Assembly: GCA_963845495.1 (NCBI GenBank) | Contig: CAWJTH010000104.1 | Coordinates: 7,244-71,243 of the forward strand | Reading direction: 5' to 3' | Source: JAZKFT01 sp963845495 | GTDB lineage: Bacteria > Bacteroidota > Bacteroidia > Chitinophagales > Chitinophagaceae | DNA: 64,000 bases | In this document: piece by piece, positions 47,795 through 56,015 of the stretch | Layout of the letters: every line of letters starts with the position of its first letter | How positions within the stretch are numbered: position 1 is the stretch's first letter | Made by a program: the position numbers and the translations under genes | The notes under the pieces: generated by a model | What the model was told of the DNA's origin: nothing | Databases searched by the model: none | What the model saw: the letters and a program-made list of their open reading frames with translations, nothing else

Positions 47795-48454
47795 ATGAAA
47801 TTGATAAAATTTGGGGAAGACGTAGAAGGATATAATATTCCTGTTTTAAATGAAAGAGAAATAAGGGCTTCGGCAGGAATACTGTTTTTAGCAACGTTTT
47901 CGTCTTTGATGTTCATCATGTTCAAAAACAATTTTTTGCCCATAAAATATGTCATAACCATCTTCCTTTCTGATTTACTTATCAGGGTGTTTATTAACCC
48001 AAAACTTTCTCCTTCGTTAATTATCGGGCGTTTAATTGTTAGGAACCAAGTGCCCGAATATGTGGGCGCTGCGCAAAAAAAGTTTGCTTGGATAATAGGT
48101 ATATTTTTATCGACTATCATGTTTGTTTTTCTAGTGATTGTAAACGCATATAGTCCCATAACGGGCATTGGTTGTTTGGTATGCCTTATATTTCTGTTTT
48201 TTGAATCAGCGTTTGGGATTTGTTTGGGATGCAAGGTTTATAAAATGTTTTATAAAGAAAAAGTACAGTATTGCCCCGGCGAGGTTTGCGATGCAAAATC
48301 TAAACAGGCTATCCAAAAAACATCTGGGATACAACTATTGATTGTTGTTGCATTTATCGGCTATATTTTTTTTACAACCTCCTGGGTTAAAAAATATTTT
48401 AGTGAAAAACCTCATAATTTGTTTGGCACGCATACTGCTAAACAATCTAAATAA
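47795..48454 (+). CDS. DUF4395 integral membrane protein
   Basis: 219 aa. The cytoplasmic N-terminus VLNEREIRASAGILFLATFS and four or five membrane helices fit DUF4395: GILFLATFSSLMFIMF, YVITIFLSDLLIRVFI, FAWIIGIFLSTIMFVFLVIV, ITGIGCLVCLIFLFFESAFG, and a last one at LLIVVAFIGYIFFTTSW. Two cysteine clusters (FGICLGCKVYKMF and YCPGEVCDA) are on the same side of the membrane and could bind metal or form a redox pair. DUF4395 proteins often sit near rhodanese or thioredoxin genes; none is visible here. Confidence 0.8.
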   Translation: MKLIKFGEDVEGYNIPVLNEREIRASAGILFLATFSSLMFIMFKNNFLPIKYVITIFLSDLLIRVFINPKLSPSLIIGRLIVRNQVPEYVGAAQKKFAWIIGIFLSTIMFVFLVIVNAYSPITGIGCLVCLIFLFFESAFGICLGCKVYKMFYKEKVQYCPGEVCDAKSKQAIQKTSGIQLLIVVAFIGYIFFTTSWVKKYFSEKPHNLFGTHTAKQSK

Positions 48455-48998
48455 CAATGACTATCTGCCATTTGGTTTTGAATTAACAAAAGTCGTATAA
48501 ATACACAAAAGTCGGGGATGCGCAGTCCTAGGGGGCAATGTCATTAAGTTAAGAAAATATTCAATGTTCAATACTCAATATTCAACACTCAACTGCAAAA
48601 AGGCATGGGTGTTTCCAATTGAATATTGAGTGTTGAATATTGATTATTGAATATTTCTTTTGGGCTGTGCGGCTTAACTTAATGACATTGCCCAGCGGGG
48701 CGACATATAAAATCTAGGGAGCCATTGAAGATGTCGTGCCGCTGGCACTGTTGCCCTCTACCTGTTTGGTCGATTACCAACATTTTAGCCCTCTGGGCTT
48801 TCATCTTCAAATTATCATCAAGCACATCAAATAGCCTGGTATAGCTATAAACCAAACGGCGGAGAGTCATTAAAATAGTAATAATATAAAGTTTGTTTTG
48901 ATACAAAGAAGTTGAACAATAGGTGTAGATCATCCGGATAAATACTTACGTCAACGATGTTAATGTAAGCCCCATTTATTCCAAATCATAATCATATT
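48455..48998. other. intergenic region with a MITE-like element and a dispersed repeat
   Basis: It holds the terminal-inverted-repeat element 48,533-48,693 (own entry). Directly next, at about 48,694-48,790, GC-richer sequence (GCGGGGCGACATATAAAATC, GTCGATTACCAACATTTTAG, CCCTCTGGGCTTTC) looks like a second repeat family rather than a gene. Nothing coding was seen. Confidence 0.5.
48533..48693. repeat. MITE-like element with perfect 21-bp terminal inverted repeats
   Basis: Left end 48,533-48,553 (starts GGGCAATGTCATTAAG) and right end 48,673-48,693 are perfect inverted copies over 21 bp. Internal arms of AATATTCAAT/CTCAATATTCAACACTCAA type pair with their complement near 48,619-48,655. No coding capacity. 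The whole 161 bp can fold into one long hairpin. Confidence 0.88.
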
Positions 48999-50507
48999 AT
49001 GTTGATACTCCAGCAAAGTGCATTGGAAAAGTATTTTTCTAAATTCCGAAGAAACATCATCGGCAACCAACAAACTTTTGAATCTCCGCTTGGGGAAAAA
49101 GAAATCATTTATGCAGACTGGACTGCAACCGGAAGGGCTTACCAGCCAATTGAAGATTGCATTCAAAAAGAAATACTTCCATTTCTGGGGAATACGCATA
49201 CCGAAGCCACCATTACGGGCACATTGATGTCTCAAGCTTACGAAGCGGCCAAGATTATTGTAAAAAAACATGTGGGCGCAAACAATAATGACGCATTGGT
49301 TTTTTGTGGTAGCGGAATGACTGCTTCCGTGAATAAGTTACAAAGGATATTGGGATTGAGGATGCCGGAACGGATGACGGATTATGTAAAAAAGGAAAAC
49401 TTGCAGTTAAACGAAGTGTTGAGGCCAGTTGTTTTTGTAACCCACATGGAGCACCACAGCAACCATACCTCGTGGCTGGAAACCATTGCTACAGTTGAAA
49501 TAATTAAGTTGGATGAAACCGGGAACGTTGATTTAGAAGACTTTAGAAACTTATTAGAACAATATAAGCACAGGAGAAATAAAATAGCCGCGATTACCGG
49601 TTGTTCTAACGTAACCGGCATTCAAACGCCCTACCATAACATTGCAAAGATGATACATGGATATGGTGGGTTATGTTTTGTTGATTTTGCCTGTTCTGCG
49701 CCTTATATCAACATAAACATGCATCCCAAGGCGCCCGGAGCACATCTAGATGCTGTTTATTTTTCGCCCCATAAATTTTTAGGCGGTCCAGGCACACCAG
49801 GCGTTCTGATTTTCAATAAGAAAATATATACAAACAAAATTCCTGACCAACCAGGGGGTGGCACTGTGTTGTACAGCAATCCTTGGGGAGATCATGAATA
49901 TATCACCAATATAGAACAGCGGGAAGATGGCGGCACTCCGCCATTTTTGCAGGGCATAAAAGTGGCCATGTGTATGCGGTTGAAGGATGCAATGGGGGTT
50001 GATAATATGCTACGGCGGGAGGAAGAAATGTTAGAAGTTATTTTTGGTAGGTTCTCAAAAATGAAAAATGTTGAGGTATTGGAAGGGAATATAAAAAAAA
50101 GGTTGGGCGTTATTTCGTTTATTATATACGGCGCACATTATAATTTGATTGTAAAGATGTTGAATGACAGGTTTGGCATTCAGGCAAGGGGCGGCTGCTG
50201 TTGCGCCGGTACGTACGGGCATAAACTATTGCAGGTGGATGAGATAAAGTCACATGAAATATTGAACGGGATCCGTTCAGGAAACCTCATGTGCAAACCC
50301 GGATGGGTCAGGTTGTCTATTCACCCAACCATGACAAACGCCGAAATTGATTATGTTATGGATGCAACAGAGCTGGTAGCATCCCATTTTCAGGAGTGGG
50401 CGGAGGATTATATTTACCATCCAAAATCTAATGAATATTCTTTCAAAGGGGCTGAGGCAAGGGAACAGGGTAGGGGTGTAGATTGGTTTAATATTCTTAC
50501 CTTGTAA
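48999..50507 (+). CDS. class V aminotransferase-fold PLP enzyme (cysteine desulfurase-like)
   Basis: 502 aa, soluble. Fold-type I class V features: IIYADWTATGRAYQPIED, gap strand NTHTEATITGT, VFCGSGMTASVNKL (phosphate-binding), HMEHHSNHTSW (His stacking on PLP), ITGCSNVTGIQTP, CFVDFACSAPY (Asp229) and PLP-lysine FSPHKFLGGPGTPG (Lys259). A Cys-rich loop ARGGCCCAGTYGH near 395 replaces the single active-site Cys loop of SufS. The family is close to cysteine desulfurases and selenocysteine lyases, but about 90 residues longer. No suf or isc genes are adjacent, so the reaction is unproven. Convergent with the nuclease gene. Confidence 0.8.
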   Translation: MLILQQSALEKYFSKFRRNIIGNQQTFESPLGEKEIIYADWTATGRAYQPIEDCIQKEILPFLGNTHTEATITGTLMSQAYEAAKIIVKKHVGANNNDALVFCGSGMTASVNKLQRILGLRMPERMTDYVKKENLQLNEVLRPVVFVTHMEHHSNHTSWLETIATVEIIKLDETGNVDLEDFRNLLEQYKHRRNKIAAITGCSNVTGIQTPYHNIAKMIHGYGGLCFVDFACSAPYININMHPKAPGAHLDAVYFSPHKFLGGPGTPGVLIFNKKIYTNKIPDQPGGGTVLYSNPWGDHEYITNIEQREDGGTPPFLQGIKVAMCMRLKDAMGVDNMLRREEEMLEVIFGRFSKMKNVEVLEGNIKKRLGVISFIIYGAHYNLIVKMLNDRFGIQARGGCCCAGTYGHKLLQVDEIKSHEILNGIRSGNLMCKPGWVRLSIHPTMTNAEIDYVMDATELVASHFQEWAEDYIYHPKSNEYSFKGAEAREQGRGVDWFNILTL

Positions 50508-50556
50508 ATTTATTTTTGTGAGATGTGATGCAACGTATTTTTTACAAAGCAGCTGT

Positions 50557-53500
50557 TTAATTCCTTCCGCAGATATCAATAAAATCGCAATAAGTGCAAC
50601 GATCGAGCTGATCGGTTTGATCGAAAGGAACGTTTGCGTCAAACAATTCTTCCAGCACAATTTTCAAGTGATCTTCCAATTGATTTAAATGTGGCAAAAT
50701 GGTTTCGGCATTTATCGGCAAACGCTCACCACGATTGGGTTTGCTCATTAATTGTGGAGAAAAACGTTCTTTCTGTTCCTGCATTTTGCGCATCGGTAAC
50801 AGGGCTGGTTCAAATTTATCTTTTTCAGGAAATGTGCGGTTGAAAATCCAAGCATACATCAAGGTTTGCAAAGCCGCTTTGTTCATTTTCTTATCTTCCC
50901 TGTCAAACAGTTTTTCGATGTTTACAAACTCGGTATCATCGGCCCCGGTTTTATAATCCACCATCCGGTGAATGCCATTTACAAAATCTAGCCGGTCAAT
51001 AATACCATTAAACCAAACATTACGTTGCCTATCTTTTAAAGTGACAGCGAAAGGTTGGTTTAATTTTATTTCCAAGTCTTCCACCACAAAAGGCACACTG
51101 GTTGCATCATAATCTAGGTAAGCATTTGCGTATTGTTTCACCACTTCGGCCACCACCAATAACCGGCCGCTAAATTGAACATTTTTTTTATTATTGCCAT
51201 GCCAGCCTTCGGCAAAAGCTTCGGGTAAAAGCGCAGGTATTTTTCCCCGCATCCATTCAATTCCTTCGGCAGTTACATTTTTATGTCCGTTAAATTGCAT
51301 AAGCCGCTGGTATAGCAACTCCATTATTTTATGAACCACTTTTCCAAAAATAGCAGCATCCACTTCGTCCTCCATTTGCTTTGGCGCTTCAAGCCTGGCT
51401 ATGTACCTAAAATAATATTGCAGCCTGCAAGTAAGGTAACTATTTAATTGCGTTGGTGAAATAGGCTTGGGTTTATCTGGCAAGAAATAAGCGTTGAATT
51501 GCTTTAAAACCTCGGTTGTTTTTTCGATGGTAATTGGTGGAACGGCATCGCCCTTCAAAGTGAAATTTAATGCTGTTTTTGTGATCGGTAAATTGGTTTC
51601 GTATTCCAATTGCGGTAAAAAACGGGTTACTTCGCCGGTGCTTTGGTCGTTAATGACGGCGTTGTAAACCAGCGTCATATGTTGGCAACGATGTAATAAC
51701 CGATAAAATGCATAAGCAAAAATGGCATCTTGGTGTTCGGCTACGCTAAGGCCAAAAGCACGGCGGATGCTATCGGGCAAAAATGAAGCAGGCGCCTGCA
51801 ACCGTGGCAATGATCCTTCGTTGGCACCGATAATAATAATGTTGTCGAAATCCAAGCCACGGCTTTCCAATAAACCCATTACCTGAACGCCTTCTAATGG
51901 TTCGCCCTCGAACGGAACGCTGATGCCGGCCAATTGTTTGCGCACACTTTGTGCTATAAAAGATAAGCTTAAATTTTCGGTTGGCACAGTTGAAAATAAG
52001 TGTTGCAATTGCTGGATGGTTTGCCAACATTGTAACACCAAACCTTGCAGCAGCGTGTCTTTCAGCGTATTTTCTTGTAGGCTAAATTCTTCCATACAGC
52101 GGCTAAGGCGCTCAAAAACTTGTAATGGTTTTTGGATGGGGCTAAATAGAAAATTACCAACACTGCTATGGTTTTGCAACAAATGCAACGGCACTTGTAG
52201 CATTACTTGTTTAATAATGTTTTGCTGTAATTGCTGCCTTGCTGTATGCGGCCAATCGCAAAGCGAATGTTGCAAAAATGCCTGAACATGTTCAAAAGAA
52301 ACCGCTTGAAATTTATGTGCGGCCAAATCTTGCTGCACAATAAAAAAAAGTTGGATGAAAGAAAACAAAGACGTTTGTTGCAACGGATAGCCCATCGTAA
52401 CATTTATTTTTCCAATATTTTCGGGCAACGATTGCAAAACAGGAAGTAGCAAGCCTTCATCAGCCAAAATAATAGCCGTTGAGTTAGATGGCAGATGGCG
52501 GTTTGCTGATGGCGGTTCCAAATCTCTAATTTCTGTATTTTTTGTTTCACCTGTAAATTGATTGTTAGATTTGGTACCAATATCACCTTCATCCGCTATC
52601 TGCCACCCGCCATCTGCCATCTTTTTACTGCCATCCTCTATCCGCCATCCGCCAACCTTTTCCAGCCATTCCGGCAATACTTTTGCTTGCGCCACCGCAC
52701 CCTGTGCTGAAATTATTTGCAACGGCATCTGTGAAGCGGCAATATTTTCAAGCAAGGGCAGTTCGTTTTTTAAACCCAAATCTTGCAAATTTCTTCTAAT
52801 AAAATGTCCCGCTTCGTGCTGGATGTTTTTAATGTAATGTGCATCGGCATCCATCCAAAGCGAAGCTTTATTTTCAGCTTGCCACCGACCCAATAATTTT
52901 TCTTCTGCTTTGTTAAAGGCATTAAATCCAACAAAAGCAATATGTTTCCATCCGTCGGCAAATGCTTGCCGAGATGGCTGATTATTAGCCAATTGCCTAT
53001 AAGCCATGCCCATTGTAGTAAATTGCTGCGCCCTTAATAAATTATGAAAATCTTTATAAATGGCAGGCAGCGTTTCCCATAATTGTAGGAACTTCTGTTG
53101 TTGGATGCTTTTATGACTGGCAGAAAAACTACCCCAAAAGTTTTGCAAAAATTCCCTTTGTTCCTCACTCAATTGTTCAAACGCCTTTTCAATTTCTTCC
53201 ATGTCTTTTAGGCTTCTAAAAACAACGGCAACATCTGCTAGGTTAGCGTCAAGTTCTTGGAAATCACGGAGCAAAATATCGCCGATGGGGTAAAATTTTT
53301 CATAGCTCAAAATATTATCTCCCCCGGTTTGTAACATGGCATTTGCATAAGCCTCATGCAAGGCAAACGATTGAACCAGTTTATCGGCCACAGTATACAG
53401 TGCTGACTTTTGCACCAATTCTTCAATGGTAAGCAGTTCGGGCAAAAATGTGGGCGGGGTAATCGTTTCAAGCAAATATTTTTTAAAGAAAATAGATTGT

Positions 53501-53598
53501 CTACGGTTAGGAAAAACAACAGCAACTTGGTGTAATTGCTTTTTAAAACGCTGGCCAATTTGCTTTGAAACTGTTTGCAGAAATGATTGTTGTGGCAA
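50557..53598 (-). CDS. AddB-like PD-(D/E)XK nuclease of a RecBCD/AddAB-type complex
   Basis: 1,013 aa. The N-terminus (VAVVFPNRRQSIFFKKYLLE, FLPELLTIEELVQKSA) is a helicase-like fold of AddB type. The middle has SRGLDFDNIIIIGANEGSLP, as in helicase motif V/VI-like regions. The C-terminal nuclease has GIIDRLDFVNGIHRMVDYKTG (Asp and Glu/Asp-x-Lys) with an iron-sulfur Cys set: Cys in SYLTCRLQYYFRY and CTYCDFIDIC. It would process double-strand breaks together with an AddA helicase, not present in the window. An in-frame stretch of about 60 residues (roughly positions 312-371) comes from a repeat insertion, described separately. Confidence 0.82.
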   Translation of the reverse strand: MPQQSFLQTVSKQIGQRFKKQLHQVAVVFPNRRQSIFFKKYLLETITPPTFLPELLTIEELVQKSALYTVADKLVQSFALHEAYANAMLQTGGDNILSYEKFYPIGDILLRDFQELDANLADVAVVFRSLKDMEEIEKAFEQLSEEQREFLQNFWGSFSASHKSIQQQKFLQLWETLPAIYKDFHNLLRAQQFTTMGMAYRQLANNQPSRQAFADGWKHIAFVGFNAFNKAEEKLLGRWQAENKASLWMDADAHYIKNIQHEAGHFIRRNLQDLGLKNELPLLENIAASQMPLQIISAQGAVAQAKVLPEWLEKVGGWRIEDGSKKMADGGWQIADEGDIGTKSNNQFTGETKNTEIRDLEPPSANRHLPSNSTAIILADEGLLLPVLQSLPENIGKINVTMGYPLQQTSLFSFIQLFFIVQQDLAAHKFQAVSFEHVQAFLQHSLCDWPHTARQQLQQNIIKQVMLQVPLHLLQNHSSVGNFLFSPIQKPLQVFERLSRCMEEFSLQENTLKDTLLQGLVLQCWQTIQQLQHLFSTVPTENLSLSFIAQSVRKQLAGISVPFEGEPLEGVQVMGLLESRGLDFDNIIIIGANEGSLPRLQAPASFLPDSIRRAFGLSVAEHQDAIFAYAFYRLLHRCQHMTLVYNAVINDQSTGEVTRFLPQLEYETNLPITKTALNFTLKGDAVPPITIEKTTEVLKQFNAYFLPDKPKPISPTQLNSYLTCRLQYYFRYIARLEAPKQMEDEVDAAIFGKVVHKIMELLYQRLMQFNGHKNVTAEGIEWMRGKIPALLPEAFAEGWHGNNKKNVQFSGRLLVVAEVVKQYANAYLDYDATSVPFVVEDLEIKLNQPFAVTLKDRQRNVWFNGIIDRLDFVNGIHRMVDYKTGADDTEFVNIEKLFDREDKKMNKAALQTLMYAWIFNRTFPEKDKFEPALLPMRKMQEQKERFSPQLMSKPNRGERLPINAETILPHLNQLEDHLKIVLEELFDANVPFDQTDQLDRCTYCDFIDICGRN
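52487..52668. repeat. in-frame repeat insertion inside the AddB-like gene
   Basis: GATGGCAGATGGCGG at 52,487-52,501 is a perfect inverted copy of CCGCCATCTGCCATC at 52,607-52,621. More CCGCCATC and GCCACCCGCC-type copies run to 52,668. In the protein it gives VGGWRIEDGSKKMADGGWQI and similar Trp/Gly/Asp phrases, unlike the rest of the enzyme, between VLPEWLEK and STAIILADEG. Confidence 0.75.
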
Positions 53599-54266
53599 AC
53601 TGATAAAATTTAATTTATGATATAAACTGAATTATGCGAATGATCAAACATCGTGATTTTTTGTTGGAATTGAGGAAAACTTTAAGGCAACGACATTTTT
53701 AAATATTAACCCAATAAAAATGAAAAATTGAGCATCCAACAAGAAATTAGCCTTTTTTTTGCATTTTTTAAAAATATATAGAAGAAAAGAAACGAATTAA
53801 AAAAAATTCTATAAAAAATAAGCTTATTTTTTACAAAATATCATCATTTAGTACTTCATTTGTCGCTTTTAAACAATGTACCTAAATAAGCATGGTGATA
53901 GCTTAAGAAAAATCAATATCTATTTATAAAAATTGGTAACAAAAATAAATTGGATTTTTCTTTTATCTATCTCTTTTATGCATTATATATGTACTTTAAA
54001 AAAATTACAACAATAAAAGCTCTAATCTGTTATAATATTTTCAAACGCTGCGTGAATTTTCACCATTTTTAACACGGCTATCTAAGCAAAAAAAACGCTC
54101 ACTTCAAAGAAAATCGTTAAGAATTGTTTCAAAATTAACAAAGATTATCATTTTCATCTTATCTTGTCGCCTTTTCAGAAAATACACCCTCCCGCAATGC
54201 GGTTTAAAATTACCATTTTAGCCAAATCGTAATTTTAATAAAATAAAAAATTAAATTATTTCAAAC
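53599..54266. other. AT-rich divergent intergenic region
   Basis: It lies between the AddB-like gene (minus) and the oxygenase gene (plus). Runs of A/T dominate; no gene, RNA, repeat or clear promoter pair was recognised. Confidence 0.4.
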
Positions 54267-55211
54267 ATGAGCATACCGGTTGTAGACCTTGCAAAATTTA
54301 CGCAAGGCAATGAAGCAGAAAGAAAAGCCTTTGTGGCAGAAATTGGGAAAGCCTACGAAGAAGTTGGGTTTGTGGCGGTAAAAAACCATGGTATTCCTGA
54401 AGATTTGATCGATGAACTATATAAAGATGTAAAATCGTTTTTTAGTTTGCCCTCTGACCTAAAACGTAGTTACGAAAAGCCAGAACTGGCCGGGCAGCGT
54501 GGTTATACTAGTTTTGGTAAAGAACATGCAAAAGGTAGCGATGCGCCAGACTTAAAAGAATTTTATCAATTTGGGCAGACCGTTACCGACGGTGATCCAA
54601 TTGCTGCGGAATATCCAAACAATGTGTCCGTTGAAGAATTACCGGCGTTGAAACCAACAATGGAAGAAGCTTATGCCAATTTCCAAAATAGCGGTACAGC
54701 ACTGTTGCAAGCCATAGCTTTATACCTTGGATTAGAGGAGCATTATTTTGATAATTATGTTCACAACGGCAACTCTATTTTGCGTGCCATCCACTATCCA
54801 CCAATTACCAGCGAGCCGAAAAGCGCCATTCGTGCAGAGCAGCATGAAGACATTAACCTTATTACATTGTTGGTTGGTGCTTCAGCAGAAGGCCTACAAA
54901 TTTTAACCAAAAAAGGTGAATGGGTTCCGGTAACGGCTTTGCCTGGGCAAATTGTTGTAAATGTGGGCGATATGTTGCAACGGCTTACCAACAATCGTTT
55001 AAGAAGTACTACGCACCGTGTGGTAAACCCACCAAAGGAACATTGGGGGACTAGCCGTTTTAGTATCCCGTTTTTTCTTCACCCAAAAGGAAGCATGAGC
55101 CTTGCTTGCTTGGATAGTTGTATTGACCCAAACCACCCCAAAGCTTACGATGATGCAACGGCGGGCGAATATTTAGATGAGCGTTTAAGGGAAATCGGAT
55201 TAAAAAAATAA
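54267..55211 (+). CDS. isopenicillin-N-synthase-like 2-oxoglutarate/Fe(II) oxygenase
   Basis: 314 aa, cytosolic. The N-terminal DIOX_N part (IPVVDLAKFTQGNEAERKAF, VGFVAVKNHGIPEDLIDELY) precedes the 2OG-Fe(II) double-stranded beta-helix. Metal ligands are His193 and Asp195 in AEQHEDINLITLL and His250 in RSTTHRVVNP; Arg264 and Ser266 (SRFSIPFF) are placed for 2-oxoglutarate. All key residues are present, so it should be active. Bacterial relatives hydroxylate or oxidise small molecules, and the substrate is not predictable. The downstream small gene (104 bp away) may be co-transcribed. Confidence 0.88.
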   Translation: MSIPVVDLAKFTQGNEAERKAFVAEIGKAYEEVGFVAVKNHGIPEDLIDELYKDVKSFFSLPSDLKRSYEKPELAGQRGYTSFGKEHAKGSDAPDLKEFYQFGQTVTDGDPIAAEYPNNVSVEELPALKPTMEEAYANFQNSGTALLQAIALYLGLEEHYFDNYVHNGNSILRAIHYPPITSEPKSAIRAEQHEDINLITLLVGASAEGLQILTKKGEWVPVTALPGQIVVNVGDMLQRLTNNRLRSTTHRVVNPPKEHWGTSRFSIPFFLHPKGSMSLACLDSCIDPNHPKAYDDATAGEYLDERLREIGLKK

Positions 55212-55315
55212 TGGCACTATCACTAAACCTAAAACCATTTTAATTAAACATAAAACCAATATATTAAACGGGGAAGCTTGCTAGACAAGCAAACCCAATA
55301 ATTACACGAACAAAA

Positions 55316-55684
55316 ATGATAGACTTAAAACCATTTATAGTGGCAAAAAAGGGATTGCCTTGGACTTATCGCATAAAAATGCAAGATCAAGAAAGGGCAA
55401 CACAATGGAGCCGTTTTTTGGTTATTCCAAAAGAAGGTTACATAGAATCGTACATGGGGCCGGTATTATTGCAAGATGTTGAATATGTTGAGATTAATCC
55501 ATACGAAGTAAGATATATGGGCAGGCTTGAACAAGATAAGCGCTTTAACCATTCTGAAGAAATTGAGGCATTGTTGACACAGCTTGAAATACCTTATGCG
55601 ATGGTTGACCAATATATTAGGATAAGTTTGAAGGAACCGGTTTTAGACAATGAAGATGATGGCGATGTTGAAGAGGCGAAATAA
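55316..55684 (+). CDS. conserved hypothetical protein, 122 aa
   Basis: A small soluble protein with no signal or membrane segment. The first 75 residues are predominantly beta (LPWTYRIKMQDQERATQWSR, FLVIPKEGYIESYMGPVLLQ, VEYVEINPYEVRYMGRLEQD), then a helix (SEEIEALLTQLEIPYAMVDQ) and an acidic tail (DNEDDGDVEEAK). No family was recognised. It follows the oxygenase gene on the same strand and ends at a strong terminator, so the two may form a short operon. Confidence 0.7.
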   Translation: MIDLKPFIVAKKGLPWTYRIKMQDQERATQWSRFLVIPKEGYIESYMGPVLLQDVEYVEINPYEVRYMGRLEQDKRFNHSEEIEALLTQLEIPYAMVDQYIRISLKEPVLDNEDDGDVEEAK

Positions 55685-55758
55685 TTAGTACTACTTGCGT
55701 TTTAAACAGCGGCAATGCTTTATTTAAAACACATTGAATTTAAATAAAAATGTTTTAT

Positions 55759-55790
55759 GGCATGCCATCAGTATCGGCATGCCTTTTTTT
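55759..55790 (+). terminator. rho-independent terminator
   Basis: Two copies of the self-complementary GGCATGCC (55,759 and 55,776) form an 8-bp stem with a 9-nt loop, followed by seven T. It ends the oxygenase/122-aa transcript, 74 bp after the stop. Confidence 0.85.
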
Positions 55791-55811
55791 ATCCCCTATC
55801 CAAAAACAAAA

Positions 55812-55831
55812 CCCCGCCTAGAAAGGCAGGG
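55812..55831 (-). terminator. terminator of the PspC gene
   Basis: On the minus strand CCCTGCCT pairs with AGGCGGGG (one T-G pair) over a 4-nt loop, followed by TTTTGTTTTT. It lies 185 bp past the PspC stop and back to back with the plus-strand terminator. Confidence 0.6.
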
Positions 55832-56015
55832 TGTAGCTAACCTAAGCGTACAACTGAAACCTATTATTGAAACTAACGCCTTTGCTTGTTTAATTACTCA
55901 AGTTGCTAGTTTTAGGCAATTTGCTTTTAACCACATAGGTTTTATACGATAAGCGAAGCTTGCTATCTAAATTTCTGTTGGAAAAGGTTATTTGTGTTGG
56001 TATCGAACTAGCTTT

